64,000 nt of DNA from Galeopsis tetrahit (GCA_963675135.1 OY776127.1:88583182-88647181); one strand, 5' to 3'; counted from the first letter of the stretch, positions 21,801 through 34,010 are shown. Program-made: numbers and translations. The notes: a model not told the origin generated them from the letters alone.

Positions 21801-24800
21801 AAGAACAATGTCCAAGCGTAACACGGTAACATGACTACATATCTCGCTAATAATTGTTTCTCCCTCTTTGTTATGAAGAATGCGAAGTGTAGAGGAAGTA
21901 TGGGATATAATTAAGCTTGGAATTGGTTTCAAGCAATAACGATTCAAGGGAATTTTTCTTGTTTTTAATATTGTTAAATTGGAGTTGCCTTTTGAGTTTC
22001 TTTGCAATTTGAAATTGAAGGATTTCTCAACCCCTTATACCATCCTTTTTCAAAAATAAAATATAATTAGTTTTTTATAAATATAATAAAAATACCAGTC
22101 TAAAATGTGATTTATAATTATTTTTTAAACTTTTACATAATTGATGTTTTGTTTCTTAGTTCATCGGTACACCACACTGGATGGCTCCTGAAGTTATTCA
22201 AGAAAGTCGTTATGACGGAAAGGTATTCTCTCTGATAAGTGTGTGAGAGAGAAGTCTTTGATAGTACATTCTTTTTTCAGAATTCTTGGTACATATAGAA
22301 TTAGAAGGTTATGTTAATTAAGCTCTTTTTTTTAGGTAGACGTGTGGGCTCTTGGAGTGTCCGCGATTGAAATGGCTGAGGTACGTCACTGTGTCTAGTT
22401 TCTCACGAGCCCTTATTCTCTTGTTCCTGCAGTGCAGTAATTATGAATGATAAATTAGTGCACTGTTTCACAATTATCTTTTATGCTAATTCTGTGACTG
22501 CTTTGATCTATTTTCTTCCAGGGACTTCCTCCAAGAGCAGCTGTTCATCCTATGAGAGTAAGCCCACATACTTTAGTAAATAATGGTGATATCAGTTATG
22601 CTTCTGTTTGTGGTATTTTGCTTGAACTCGATGCTCTATTATTGCTATCTCAAATGAAAATATTAACTACTGCTGAGAATGAATAGCTGAAAAATGTAAC
22701 AGAAAATATGTCCAATATAGTTTTCTAGCTAGTAAAAAGCTGACTTAGCTAAGATCAAATGCAACATAATGAAAACAAGGCTTCTAGTGGTATTCTTATG
22801 GTTAGCATGTGCAAATGAATGGCTTTTGACAGGCTTAAAATGTGTGATTGCAGAACATAGAAGGGCAAAAGCTATAATACTGTTAGTCAAGATGCTGGGT
22901 TAGAAAAGAGACAAATACTTGTGTGTACTAGTTACATACATGTAACTTGTTCCTATTTAATACATTTTTTTAAATGGGTGAATGTTACTCATGAGTTATG
23001 ACAAATACAGTATAATATTAGTTCAAATAGAGTATAGTATTAGTTCAAATACAATATAGTATTAGCTCACATATTGTATAGTATTAGTTCAAATATTAAA
23101 CAAATTGCACTCTTGTGTACCAGTTACATACATGTAACTTGTTCCTATTTAATATTTGAACTAATACTATACAATATGTGAGCTAATACTCTACTGTATT
23201 TGAACTAATACTATACTCTATTTGAACTAATATTATACTGTATTTGTCATAACTCATGAGTAACATTCACCCATTTAAAAAAATGTATTAAATAGGAACA
23301 AGTTACATGTATGTAACTGGTACACACAAGTATTTGCCAGCATGAATATTAGTTAAATTATCAATGGACAAGCAGATGGGAAAAAAATAAAAAAAAAGGA
23401 ACAATTAAGTTAGCAGATAGTGAAAGTGAATAAAAGAATGGCTGACAGAACTCCTAGCTACTATGATGGAACAAATTATGTTTCACACAAGCACTGGTCC
23501 TTGTATTGTTGGATACCTCATACATTTAGTGTACTACAGTTAAGTTAGGACACTCTCGTTGTGTAAGCTTGTAACTCATACTGCACAAAGCTTGCGCTCT
23601 AGAGTTTTTGTTGTAGCTGTTATTGTTTATATTTTTAATGTATTATTACTTTAGATGCTTAACTAGTTCAAAACTTGTGGCAGGTATTGTTTATGATTTC
23701 CATCGAACCTGCTCCAATGCTCGAGGATAAAGAGAAATGGTTTGTCTTCATACCTTTCTTTTAGTTTTAGCAACTTTCCTGAAAATCTTCTTGTGGTCAC
23801 AAAGTGCTGATATTTACTGGGGGGTGGGGTGGGTGTTAAGACTTGTTAAGATATTGAATTAAGAGTTTGTTTTCTAGTACTTGTATTAGGCCTGGTCCTC
23901 ATTAATTTCCTTTGGTGCTAATCAATCTTTACTGGTGTTTGTGGCTCTCTACTTCATTGTATATACATATCAGTCAGGAACATGACCTATGCCCTCGTTG
24001 ATTTTTAAGTAAAGTGTTAAAGTTTACTCTAGTTCTTAATGACCAATACACCTTATGCTGCAATTATCTGTCAATCATTTTACCTAATGAAAAAATACAA
24101 TGAAGGTTCCTTTTTTGTTGGATTGGGTTCGAGCTTCGAGGAAACATGACTTGTCTTTGTAAAAAAAAAGAAGAAGATTTGCCTCATGGGTTTTAATGCA
24201 ATATAATCTGCATCATCTTGAATTATCACATTTTGGATGAGTTAACTAGTGAATTTCTTGCTGATGAGGAGTATATTTGCATTTTAAAAAAATATGGCTC
24301 CTAGCCTTCTATGTTCTTGTATCCAGTTGCTTACCAATGTGTTGCAATCAGATCATTGTTTAATCTTCTCTATACAAATATGGGGTACAGTGAAAGGGCA
24401 TTCAGTTTTGTTGATAGAACTTATATTGTCACACGTTCAAATGTACTAATCAACTGTTTTGTTTGAATACAATTAGCATGTGGAATGCTTTTATTTTTTA
24501 CTGTTTACATGTTTGATAATTCATTGTTATAGGTCACTTGTGTTCCATGACTTCATTGCAAAATGCCTGACTAAGGAACCACGACTTCGGCCCACAGCAG
24601 CTGAACTGCTGAAGGTATTCTTTGATGTTTTTTTCACTGTTTCAGCTCGAACTGGATCCCACACATTATTTTTGTAACTTTAAGTGTTTCATGCACAATT
24701 TTACATGTTTCTTGTGTACCTTAATATTCTTTTGAACTTTATCCTCTTGTTAGGAATTCCACATTCAACACTTCTTGTAAATGGAAACCTTTTAACAGCT

Positions 24801-27093
24801 TTCACTAAATTATGTTACTCGTTGTCATACAGTTATTGATGTTTATTTTCTAATAGTATATATTATTTCTTGCATAACCGTGCTCATAATGTAATCTGCA
24901 TGTTATTCCTAATAATGTACATAGCCCAACTTATTTGTATTATATTTGAGTTTGATTATGTTTTCAATCACGGATGAATATCCGCAAGACTCTGAGCACA
25001 GGGAGCATGCAGAAATATATAGTGAAAATGAATTATAAAGGTTGATGCTTAGCCCTGAGAAATGGTTTTGTACATAAGCTCTTGCATACTTGTACACATG
25101 CTAAATTATTCTCTTGTGCTTCAGTTCTTACGTCTTTTGCTTTCGTTTTGATCATTTGTAGCACAAGTTCATTGAAAAATGTAGAACTGGAGCATCAGCA
25201 ATGGTTCCAAGGATTGAGCAGTCAAAGAAAATTATGGCAACAATGGCATCACAACGAGACAATGCATCAGACACGACATTGCCAAGAGAAGGGGTATACA
25301 TAACTTCATATTGAATTTATTTAGAATTTGTGTTTCAACTGTCTTTTCTGTAATTCTCTTGTACAAAACGTAGAAGAATAAAACGTCATTGTTTGACTCT
25401 AATCTGAAACAGAGACAGGCAAAATTGTCTAATTGCTCTATTTTTCATTTTTTGTAATTCAGATTCCTGGAGGTTCAACAGCAAATGAAACCATTGCTAG
25501 AACTGTTCCATCTAGACCTCAGGATGGCCAGCATAGTTCCTCCGGAGCACTTTCTGCTAGCATAAAGAATAATCGGGCTCCACCAGATAGAGGACAAACG
25601 GCTGTAGAAGGTGATATCCCTTCATATTTGCTGTTAGAAACTGATACCAATCTTTTGGGGCATGTTGATTTACGTTTCTACTGCATCATTATGAAGTACT
25701 AAATCAACGCATAAACAAGGGATGGAAACTTTAAACATGGATGAGTAATTCTACGTAAAAGTACTTGGGTCCTGTTGAGCATGTTTGGAGTTTGAATAGA
25801 AAAGATTGACTACATGCAAACATTCTACTTAGACCTAGACCAAATCTCCGCCTCTCTTTTCTTGTTTATTTTCTATATTTCTTAAAACTTCGAAGCGTAA
25901 AACTCCGTCTCTCTTTTCTTATTTATTTTCTATATTTCTTTGTTTTCTTTTCCCTTTACTTTTACTTTTCTTTTTCTTATTCCTTTTTCTTTTTCTTATA
26001 TCACGATTATAATGTGAATCTCTAATTTTGCTAGTTTACTGATAAGAAATATTTTGACCAGGTGATTTTGGAACTGTTATAGTTCATGATAGGGCTGATA
26101 TTGCTAAAACAGCTGCGCTGTCAGCATCTAAAAGAACAGAAGAGTCATCTTCTGCTAATGTTAGGAGACCTTCAGTCGGTGAACTTGGAGATAAAGCAAA
26201 AGATACTCAGTACGTCTCCATTACTCAATTTTTTTAATTGGAAATTTTGGGAATAGAACTATTAGTTGTCACTAGAGCAAATTGCCCTCTTCGCTTTTGC
26301 TCGAGATATTGTTGATCCAGAAATTGTAATTCATCAGAACATGTGAAACTCCCTACCTTAATACAGTAACTCATGCATAATATCATCTTGCCAGTCTCGA
26401 TGGTCCTGCTACTGTTGGAACCACAACTACACAATCAGCTGAGCACAACGTCAAGGCAAGTCACTCCCATGTAACGTTTGGCGGAGGTTCTAAGCTGACT
26501 GATCCTTCAACTACTAGTGAGACTGTCAGTAGAAAAGCATTGGACAAGGTAAGTTAATCAGATAACTCAGTACTCCTTTTTTTCATTTTTTTGTGGTTGC
26601 TAATTTGGTATGATGTGTTAACAGCTTTGGTCTATATACACTGCTGGCAACACAGTACCGATTCCATTCTTAAAGTCAACTGACATATCCCCGATTGCAC
26701 TTTTGTCGGACAATGTGCTGGGGGGTTGGCAGCGGGATCATGGTGGAAACATAGCTGTAGAAGCAATGCACGAGCTTTTCTCCGGCGATACACAGCCTAA
26801 AAAGGGTAGATCCAGACAAAATGAGGTACCCCTTCCCCCAAGCGTGTATCAGAGGCTTACGTCTAGCCCGACCCTGATGAATCTTGCCCAGGCATTAGCA
26901 TACCACAAAATGTAAATTTCACTTCAACTCCGATCTCATTGCTGTGAGCTTTTGTCGCGTATTACGATACGATAAGTTTAATACTTGGTGCAGGTGTTAT
27001 GAAGAGATGCCGCTTCAGGAAGTGCAGGCATCGCAGGAACAACAAACCATTCAAAATCTTTCGGATACCCTCAGAACTATTCTGCGTTTGTAA
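18866..27093 (+). CDS. SIK1: STE20/Hippo-type serine/threonine kinase, SIK1-like
   Basis: Seventeen exons (first 18866-19658, last 26994-27093), every junction GT-AG and in phase, give 830 aa. Residues 1 to about 250 are disordered, Asp/Glu- and Gly-rich, with two DLY(S/A)T(V/M)V repeats. The kinase domain follows: G-loop GKGSYGAVYK (265-274), Lys287 in VAIKV, HRDIKGGN (378-385), DFG (398-400) and GTPHWMAPE (417-425). All catalytic residues are intact, and GTPHWMAPE is the STE20 signature. The tail repeats a DFGTVIVHD motif like those at the N-terminus and ends with a helical EEMPLQEVQASQEQQTIQNL segment. This layout is that of plant MST/Hippo homologs such as Arabidopsis SIK1 (836 aa by memory), which bind MOB1 and control proliferation and exocytosis. 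Introns 1 and 9 are long; intron 9 carries a large palindrome. Confidence 0.93.
22912..23336. repeat. 425-bp near-perfect palindrome in SIK1-like intron 9
   Basis: The left arm, from CAAATACTTGTGTGTAC, is matched by the right arm ending GTACACACAAGTATTTG. The arms are about 185 bp and nearly identical, and they include internal repeats of TAGTATTAGTTCAAATA. The spacer of about 50 bp contains a further copy of the outer end (TTGTGTACCAGTTACATACA, near 23112). It lies within intron 22558-23683. It is probably a young foldback element. No coding sequence or clear target duplication was seen. Confidence 0.85.
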
Positions 27094-27553
27094 TTAAGAA
27101 CCTTTTTCTGTAATTTATCATGGGGCACATTACCTGATCTGTGTAAAGAAACATAGGTTTTTGGATTTAATGCCATACCATTTGTAATGATTTTGGTACT
27201 CTGTATTCTCAAGCACTATTTTTCCTATTCAAATTGTATCTCATATGAAATTAAGCGAGTTCAAAATGCATTTTACACTTAAAAAAGTACTATTCCCTCT
27301 GTGCTCCAAAAAAAAAAAAAAAAAGTTTTGTTAGTTCTCCAAAAGTTTGCGTACCCAAAATAAAAATAATTATTCATTACTTTTGAGATCATCATACACT
27401 CAATTTACATACTCTATTTATTTTATATATAAAAATTTACAAAATTATTTTTAAACACTCTCATTATTACACTTTTTTTCTTAAATCATGTGCTTTTTGT
27501 AATATAATCTCAATTGTATAATTAAATTTTTAAATCACCACATTAAAATCAGG
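27094..27553. other. 3' flank of the kinase gene with a Stowaway-like end
   Basis: A TATTCCCTCTGTGCTCC stretch (about 27290) followed by a poly(A) run resembles one end of a Stowaway/mariner MITE. The AT-rich sequence that follows (to about 27510) resembles the inside of such elements, but I could not find the opposite end. No gene. Confidence 0.3.
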
Positions 27554-29843
27554 TAAAAATAATTTTGTCTAACCCTTTTCCTAAATTGGCCGGCAATATT
27601 TTCAGAGTACCTATGTATACTATAAATACATTTGAACTCATTTTGCTGTGAATTCAGTGAATAAAAATTGAGCAGAATCCCATTCCCACCGCGAGAAAGT
27701 TACTGAATTTGCCACACTCAACAGAGAGAGTATGAGAAATTCATCAGTCACTGGTAGGATTTACAGCTGTTTGCAGCTGAGATGTTCAAGAAAATTTTGC
27801 TCTTCTTCGACTCTCTTTTCTCATATGCATGACCCAAAACCGGGCCTTTATAGCATTCTTCAAGGCTTCAACAGCAGGTGTATTTCTCCGAAACCCACAT
27901 CATATTTTGCTTCTTTGACCCCTTTTCGCCAGTTACATGCTTCCACTTCTACAACTGATGAAACACTCCAGGAGACAGTTGATGGTACACTCTTGGTTTG
28001 ATTCTTTTTTGTTTATTTTCTGTACGTACCAAGTGTTTGATATTTTGTCTCCGCGGTGTTTTGAAGGTTATGAGGTTTCTTTTGAATGGTAACTAGTAGC
28101 TTGTGAATTTTTAAGACTAAATCACATTACGCACGAAAAAGTTGGAGAGGAATGTAGAGGAAGAAATTTGGATTTTACTTCGATGTATGTTTGTTATATG
28201 GTTGCTTGTATGTTTATATACTTCGCCATCCAGTTGCTAAGGTATAATAAATAGGTTCCATGGATTATCTATCCATATGAATATTGCCTCGTGTTATAGA
28301 TGTTAATTTAGCTATATCACTCAATGCTCCTTGGATTTCTCAAGGTCAAATGCATTCAAGCAATCATGGAATTCAAACCCAATTCTGTTGTCAGATTTTA
28401 ACTTTATTTTCATTGATGCATTTTATGTACCTGTAAAGCTTCAGATGATTCTAATGGAGAAGTGGAACCAATTGATACATGGGAGGAAGAAGATGAAGCC
28501 GAACCTGAGGTGTGATTTGATGTTTGTTATTTTGCTGAGATATTGCCTCTTTAGCTCTTGATTTACATAAGATTATAAAAAATTTAGGTTGGTGATGGAG
28601 GCGACGGTGGTGGAGTTGCCCTGCAAAATTGCGATTGGGGTGAGAGAGCATTATCAATAGCCCAAGAAGTATTGGTGGAGTTTGGTGAAGATATGAAGCT
28701 TTATGCATTCAAAACTTCTCCTCGAGGGTACATTTATGTGAGACTAGATAAACTTTCAAATGAGTAAGTTTTTTGTCCCATCAGTCTTACATTTTTCTAT
28801 ATTAGACATGCATTCGTTAAGACGAATTATCGGTTATGAATTATGATAACTTTCTACTGTTTTATCTGCCTTAAATCAGATACGGGTGTCCCAGCATGGA
28901 GGAGATTGAATCTTTCAGTCGCCTATATAAGAAAAAACTGGATGAAATTGGTGAAAGTGGAGAAATCCCTGATGACTTAGCTCTGGAAGTAATCCTTCAA
29001 CTGACTCTATTTTTTTGTCATTTTCACATTCTTATGAGTTAATGGATCAGCTGATTTCGTTTAACATTTTCTTTGGATATTACTTTCTTCTGAAGGTATC
29101 AAGCCCTGGTGTGGAGCGGCTACTGAAAGTACTCGATGACCTGTTGAGGTTCAAGGAAATGCCGATGGTTCTCAGCTATTTGGAAGATACAAATGTAAGA
29201 AGCCAAGAAAAGAAAGGGGTGTACTTTGTGGACTCAGTTGATACAGAATCAGAATGCTGTGTTTGGAAGTTGGCAGACGTGAGGGAAAATCGAGATCCTG
29301 AAGCTAAGGGAAGACCAATGAGCCGCAAACAGAAAGACGCTAGGCTAAAACTACCGTATGCTTTGATTAAACGGGTAACTTTTTATATCAGTTACTAGTA
29401 AGTGAGGAAGTATATGATTCCTGCATCATTCTTGGTATTTTGAGTGAAAGATTCATGATACTTGTGCAGATAATAACAAAAAGCTTTTGTGTTTCATTTG
29501 ATCTGTCAATGATTATTTCTCCACCATTCTTCATACAAGCTCCTGAGAGTTGCCTAAATCATTGTTACCAGTAGACTCACTCATATTTACAAATTTTATC
29601 TGATAACCAGACCCTGTGCTAACAGCCTGTTAAGTGTGATTCAATGCCATTTCCTCCCCCGTGATGATTTCACAATGTAATTGGTGAAGTATTCGGTATT
29701 CCTCAATATCCTGTCGATTACAGAGAAGATAAAACGCATAGATTGATAGAGTGAACAATCAGACATTTTTTCCAGTAGCTATGCCTGAATATAAAGTTAA
29801 TTGAAATGTCGTGTGCTATTTGAACTCATGCATTAAATGATGA
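27554..29843 (+). repeat. Segmental duplication, copy 1 (RimP-like gene plus flanks)
   Basis: Similarity to the copy at 34556-37068 starts at GTAAAAATAATTTTG, about 180 bp upstream of the RimP-like start codon. It runs through all exons and introns to about 29843, roughly 450 bp past the stop (GAACTCATGCATT). Exons are nearly identical; introns show scattered substitutions and a few indels. It is direct orientation with about 4.7 kb between copies. Confidence 0.9.
27732..29398 (+). CDS. RimP-like (UPF0090) organelle ribosome-maturation protein, copy 1
   Basis: Five exons (27732-27984, 28445-28509, 28588-28763, 28880-28988, 29096-29398) give 301 aa. The first 80 residues are Arg/Ser-rich with few acids and end near RQLHAS, a typical mitochondrial or plastid presequence. 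An acidic linker (EEEDEAEPE) precedes the RimP fold. VSSPGVERLL (202-211) is the family hallmark and RGYIYVRLDKLSNEYGCPS is the end of the N-terminal domain. Bacterial RimP binds the 30S subunit and assists its maturation; a similar role in organelles is inferred. The last exon was extended to KRVTFYISY and the TAG at 29396-29398 because the GT after AAACGG leads to no further exon. It is downstream of SIK1 on the same strand, as at Arabidopsis At1g69210-20. Leu214 differs from Pro in copy 2. Confidence 0.85.
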
Positions 29844-30358
29844 AGAGCACAAATGGAATCAAACAATGTCCCACGTCTTTCTCCATTCGATTCTCACCTC
29901 GGAGAATATGAAATACATGTTATATTTTTTGTTGGTTTTATAACAATATAAGATGAGAGTTGTAATGCTATACTACTCTTTATGTTACTGATATTCCCTC
30001 AATGTCCACCAACACCACGTTGTGTGTTCAATTCGTATATGAATTATAAGGCATTTTTCATAATTTGTAAATGTGCATTAAATGATTTTGACAACACCGA
30101 AGAGTAAAGACAACAAGGTCAGTAATAATAAAGTAAAAATTTCTCATAAGTAACATTATCAGAAAACAACAAGAAACTGCTGATAATTTAGTGTAAGATG
30201 ATGATGTGAACAATTAACCGATCTTAAAACAAGTCATGTAAATTTAAGCAACAACAACAATGGTACTTTTATAGTTGGAGGACATGAGTATACCAAGTAA
30301 GTATATCCCAGAGTGGAATTTTACATTGACAAAAAGAAAAAAAAACTTAAGAACAAAT
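29844..30358. other. Spacer between RimP-like copy 1 and the MADS gene
   Basis: AT-rich with no gene or repeat recognised. It marks the point where similarity with the second duplication copy stops. Confidence 0.4.
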
Positions 30359-31132
30359 TCATTGCCACCAATCCTGCAGCAGCTCCTCTAGTAAAAGATA
30401 ATCATCAACATCAAGTTGATTCTCCATTGGAATATCCCCGAAGGACTGCACCAGCTCCTCTAGTAAAAGATAATCATTAACATCAAGTTCATTCTGCAGA
30501 TTCGTCGCCATCGGAAAATCCATGTACTGCGGCTGTTGTTCTGGCATACCATGAGGCATGTAAGGCTGCTGCTGGAAAGAAGATGCTAATCCGCCACCGG
30601 AGTGATTATATTGCTGCATGTTAGTACAACTAGAACTAGAACACATATCCACATTAGGTACCATAGCCTTTTCTTTTTTCAAGAACTCAATTCTTGATTT
30701 CACAATTTGAGACTTAACATTCAATTCATCAGCAAAATTTCTCAAGGCAAGTGGATCAACAACAGACTCCAATGTCTCATTCCAAGTTGGATATTTGAAT
30801 TTCTTTTTCCTCAAGGTGGTGAGTTTTTCTTCAACTTCTTTGATCTTCTCTGGGAAAAAGTCAGACAATCCGAATGACTTGCACTTAGTCATCGAATCGA
30901 CTTTTTGTGAATTGTAATCAGCGATTACACGACAAGTTTCGTAGAGATTGTCCGGATAAATCTCAGGCTCAACTGCATGATCAGGACCATATATGATCAT
31001 GCATGCTTTCACATCACACAGCGTAGTGAGTTCTTCCAGCTTTTTCTTCAAAGAATCTTTTTTTTTCTTGAATGACAACAATCTTGGCCCCAGTTGGGGA
31101 ATCAATTCCAACTTCAATTTTGCACGCCCCAT
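30359..31132 (-). CDS. Type I (M-gamma) MADS-box transcription factor, AGL80-like
   Basis: A single-exon minus-strand gene of 257 aa, as is usual for type I MADS genes. The start was set at MGRAKLKLEL, not at the in-frame codon four residues upstream, because MGR(A/V)K is the family N-terminus. The MADS domain (1 to about 60) includes FKKKKDSLKKKLEELTTLCD and ACMIIYGP. A Lys/Glu-rich coiled stretch follows (KIKEVEEKLTTLRKKK), with no K-domain. A Gln/Pro/Met-rich region then leads to a C-terminus carrying two copies of a LDV(N/D)DYLLLEEL(V/L)Q motif. M-gamma factors act mainly in the female gametophyte and endosperm, as heterodimers with M-alpha partners. It lies between the two RimP-like copies and has no relation to them. 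The upstream spacer is repetitive. Confidence 0.88.
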   Translation of the reverse strand: MGRAKLKLELIPQLGPRLLSFKKKKDSLKKKLEELTTLCDVKACMIIYGPDHAVEPEIYPDNLYETCRVIADYNSQKVDSMTKCKSFGLSDFFPEKIKEVEEKLTTLRKKKFKYPTWNETLESVVDPLALRNFADELNVKSQIVKSRIEFLKKEKAMVPNVDMCSSSSCTNMQQYNHSGGGLASSFQQQPYMPHGMPEQQPQYMDFPMATNLQNELDVNDYLLLEELVQSFGDIPMENQLDVDDYLLLEELLQDWWQ

Positions 31133-31312
31133 CTCTTTAATCAAACTATTACACCCTATTTACAAGGAAACAAAAAAAAATCAATACAGAGTGAATATTC
31201 ACATTAAGGCCTTGATATATAATCATATATTTGACTAAGTAGTGAACTTACAGAGTTACATAGATGGAGATTTCTCTACTTTCACCATCTTAAAATTTGA
31301 GATGACAAGATT

Positions 31313-32665
31313 AGTTATATATAGGGATTACAATTGGTATACACAAGGAAATAAATAAGTAAGGAAATAAATATAAACTATAAATAAGGAAATAGAAAAG
31401 TGAGGAAATAAATATAAACTATAAATAAGGAAATAGATAAATAAGGAAAAAAATATAAACTATAAATAAAAAATTGTTACCTATAATATATTTTACTATA
31501 TTTATAATATATTATTTCTAAATATAAACTATAAATAAGGAAAAAAATATAAAGTATAAATAAAAAATTGTTACCTATAATATATTTTACTATATTTATA
31601 ATATATTATTTCTATAATATTCTCTAATATTACCTATAATATATTATATTATTTCTATAATATATTATTCTATTATATTCTCTAATACCACGGTCAAGCA
31701 AAGTTGGGAATGTAAATGAACACGAGCTTGGTACACAACACAACAATCTGAAGCGAGTTTGAGATAGAAATTATGTGAAGCCATCCGCAAAACAATGCAC
31801 TTTTGTTGTCATAAAACAGAGAAATAACGGAAATTCGCGCATAAAAGCGGGAAACAATTGGATCGAAACACCAAAATCCTTTGAAGGACGAACGATGACA
31901 AGAAACACTTGCAATTGAATTGAGCACAAACCACCAGATAGATCGAATGGGTGAGCAACCAATGATATCGATCATGGGCTCTCCGGATAGAAAGGTAAGT
32001 AGAAGATAAAAGATGTAGTGTGAGGCTATAGAGAAAATTAGAGTGTAGATGAGTGTAACTAACACCATATGAGTGAATACGGTCATGGAGATAACATGAT
32101 CAGGAATGAGAGGGAACGAGGAGACTAGCTCGCTCGAGAAGAAAAAGAAGGGGGTGACGAGGGATACAAGCTCGTCGAGGCGGCAAAAAGCGGCCAGGAG
32201 AGGAAACGAGGGAGACCAGCTCGTCAGTGACGGCTAAAAGCGGCCAAGAGAGTGAACGAGGGAGACCAGCTCGTTCGAGATAAATAAACAAGGCGGTGAC
32301 GAGGAATACTGGCTCGTCAAGGACACCGAAAAATTGAGAAGAAAGGAACAAGGCGGCGACGGGGAATACCAGCCCGTCGGAAACGCCGAAACCGAAAAAA
32401 TAGGGGGGAGGAGAAAAGAAAAATAGGGGAGAAGAGAAGGGTTTCAGTGTATTAGGAGAATTATATTCAATCACCGTTAATTAAATGATAAAAGTAGTAC
32501 ACTATATATAGAGATTACAATTGAGATGCACAAGGAAATAGATAAGTAAGAAAATAAATATAAATCATAAATTAATGATGGTTACCTATAATATATTTTA
32601 CTATATCTATAATATATTATTTTATAATATTCTCTAATACTATCTACAATATATTATACAATTCC
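31313..32665. mobile_element. LTR-retrotransposon-like non-autonomous element or remnant
   Basis: Two similar direct blocks bracket about 0.8 kb. The left (31313 to about 31690) and right (32501 to about 32665) both begin TATATAG[G/A]GATTACAATTG, continue CACAAGGAAATA[A/G]ATAAGTAAG, and contain GTTACCTATAATATATTTTACTATAT and ATATTCTCTAATAC. The left block is enlarged by internal tandem copies of AAATATAAACTATAAATAAGG. This has the layout of terminal repeats around a short interior with no gag or pol frame. I could not define TG/CA ends, a primer-binding site or a target duplication, so this is a remnant or an unusual derivative. Confidence 0.5.
32115..32395. repeat. GC-rich degenerate tandem repeat
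   Basis: About five loose units share GACGAGGGA(T/G)A(C)CAGCTCGTC and GGCGGCAAAAAGCGGCC-like blocks, spaced by roughly 55-65 bp. The units form long open frames on the minus strand, but these show no family resemblance and are best read as a repeat effect. It sits inside the LTR-like element and contrasts sharply with the surrounding AT-rich DNA. Confidence 0.6.
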
Positions 32666-32689
32666 TATAAATTAGGTGTCTTTAGATTA

Positions 32690-33420
32690 TTTAAAATCTA
32701 CGCGAGTAAGTTTTTTTACGTGTTAGATAAAAAATTACGTTAAACGTTGAATATTTTAAAAAATTATCTAAATTTTAAAAATTATTTAAAAACAGAACAA
32801 TCAATTAAAAAATTAAGAAAATAAAAAAATGAAAATAATATTAATTAAATCTAAATAAAATCTGAAAAATAAATCAAATAAAAATATTGAGGATTAACGA
32901 TTTTTTTTTAAAAAAAAATTAAATAAAATAATAAAGAAAAATAAACTCAATATTAAATTAAAAAATAAAATCTTTAAAAATAAAATAAAGCTAAATAAAT
33001 ATAAAAATTTCAACTAAATTTTAAAAAATAATTAAATCAATTATATTTTTAATATTTATAATTAATTCTTAAGATTTAGGTGATTTTTAATTTTTTAGAT
33101 TTTATTTATCATTATTCGAATTCTTAATTTTAATTAAATTTTTAATTAATTATTTCTTACGATTTATTAAAAATAATTTATGGGTTTATTTATTTTTAAT
33201 TGATTTTTGAATTTATTTTTTGAATAATTTATTTTTTTCTTTTTATAAATATTTATTTTTTCAGATTATTTTTAAAATATATTTGATTTATTTAAATTAA
33301 TTATTTTTTAAGATTTTATTAATATTTTAATTACATTTTTTAAGATTTTTTCAAATTTTTTTAAAAAATCATCTTTAATTTATATAAGAGTTACTTAGTC
33401 ATTTTACAATTATCTATTTT
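32690..33420. repeat. AT-rich block with opposed A-rich and T-rich halves
   Basis: The plus strand is A-dominated from about 32720 to 33030 (AAATAAAATAATAAAGAAAA-type runs) and T-dominated from about 33040 to 33410 (TTTATTATTTTT-type runs). The switch is around 33030. Similar pieces such as AAATCTGAAAAATAAATCAAAT and TTTTTCAGATTATTTTTAAAA appear in inverted orientation, so this may be a decayed large inverted repeat. No gene. Confidence 0.5.
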
Positions 33421-33654
33421 TATTTTTAAATTGATGGGGTATGTATAACATGTTTTGGGGTGTTAGTAGTGGTACCCTATTCTCAATTGTTTAATTAAAA
33501 AATTTGGGCCGCACTTATGTACAATATTTCACGTGGAATATTAGGATATTTAAGGAAGGGTTAAAATTCACGGATCTGTAGCGGGTTTGACCGGTCAAAC
33601 AAATATTTCCTTAAAAATCGCGCAAAAGTCGCGCGCAGGAGACTAACATGATAA

Positions 33655-34010
33655 CGGGTTTCAGGCCTGTGTTACTATAAAGGTAATTATATGTTACTGC
33701 AAGACCAAATATGTGTTACGGTAAGTACAAATAACACATAAATTGATTTTTTCACAAGAAATATTAATATAAATTAATTCAAGGAATGATAAAATAAAAA
33801 ATTTTATTTTTAATCCATGTTACTATAAATACAATTATATGTTACTGTACGGAAAAATACGTGTTACTGTAAGGACAAGTAACACACAATTGGCTTTTGA
33901 GTAACATATATTTGACCTTAAAGTAACACAGAAAACTGTATTACTATATAAACACAAATGTATTACTTTATAGAGAAAGATGTGTTACTGTATAAATAAA
34001 ACGTCATTAT
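33655..34010. repeat. Dispersed GTTACTGTA-type short repeats
   Basis: At least a dozen variants of GTGTTACTGTA/GTATTACTATA and their complements (AGTAACACA) occur at irregular spacing, without a fixed period. It looks like degenerate repeat DNA, not a gene or a regular array. Confidence 0.5.

Noticed and set aside
32100..32474. Minus-strand open frame of 124 codons
   Set aside because: It runs across a GC-rich degenerate tandem repeat. The hydrophobic repeats in its translation follow the DNA repeat and match no family.
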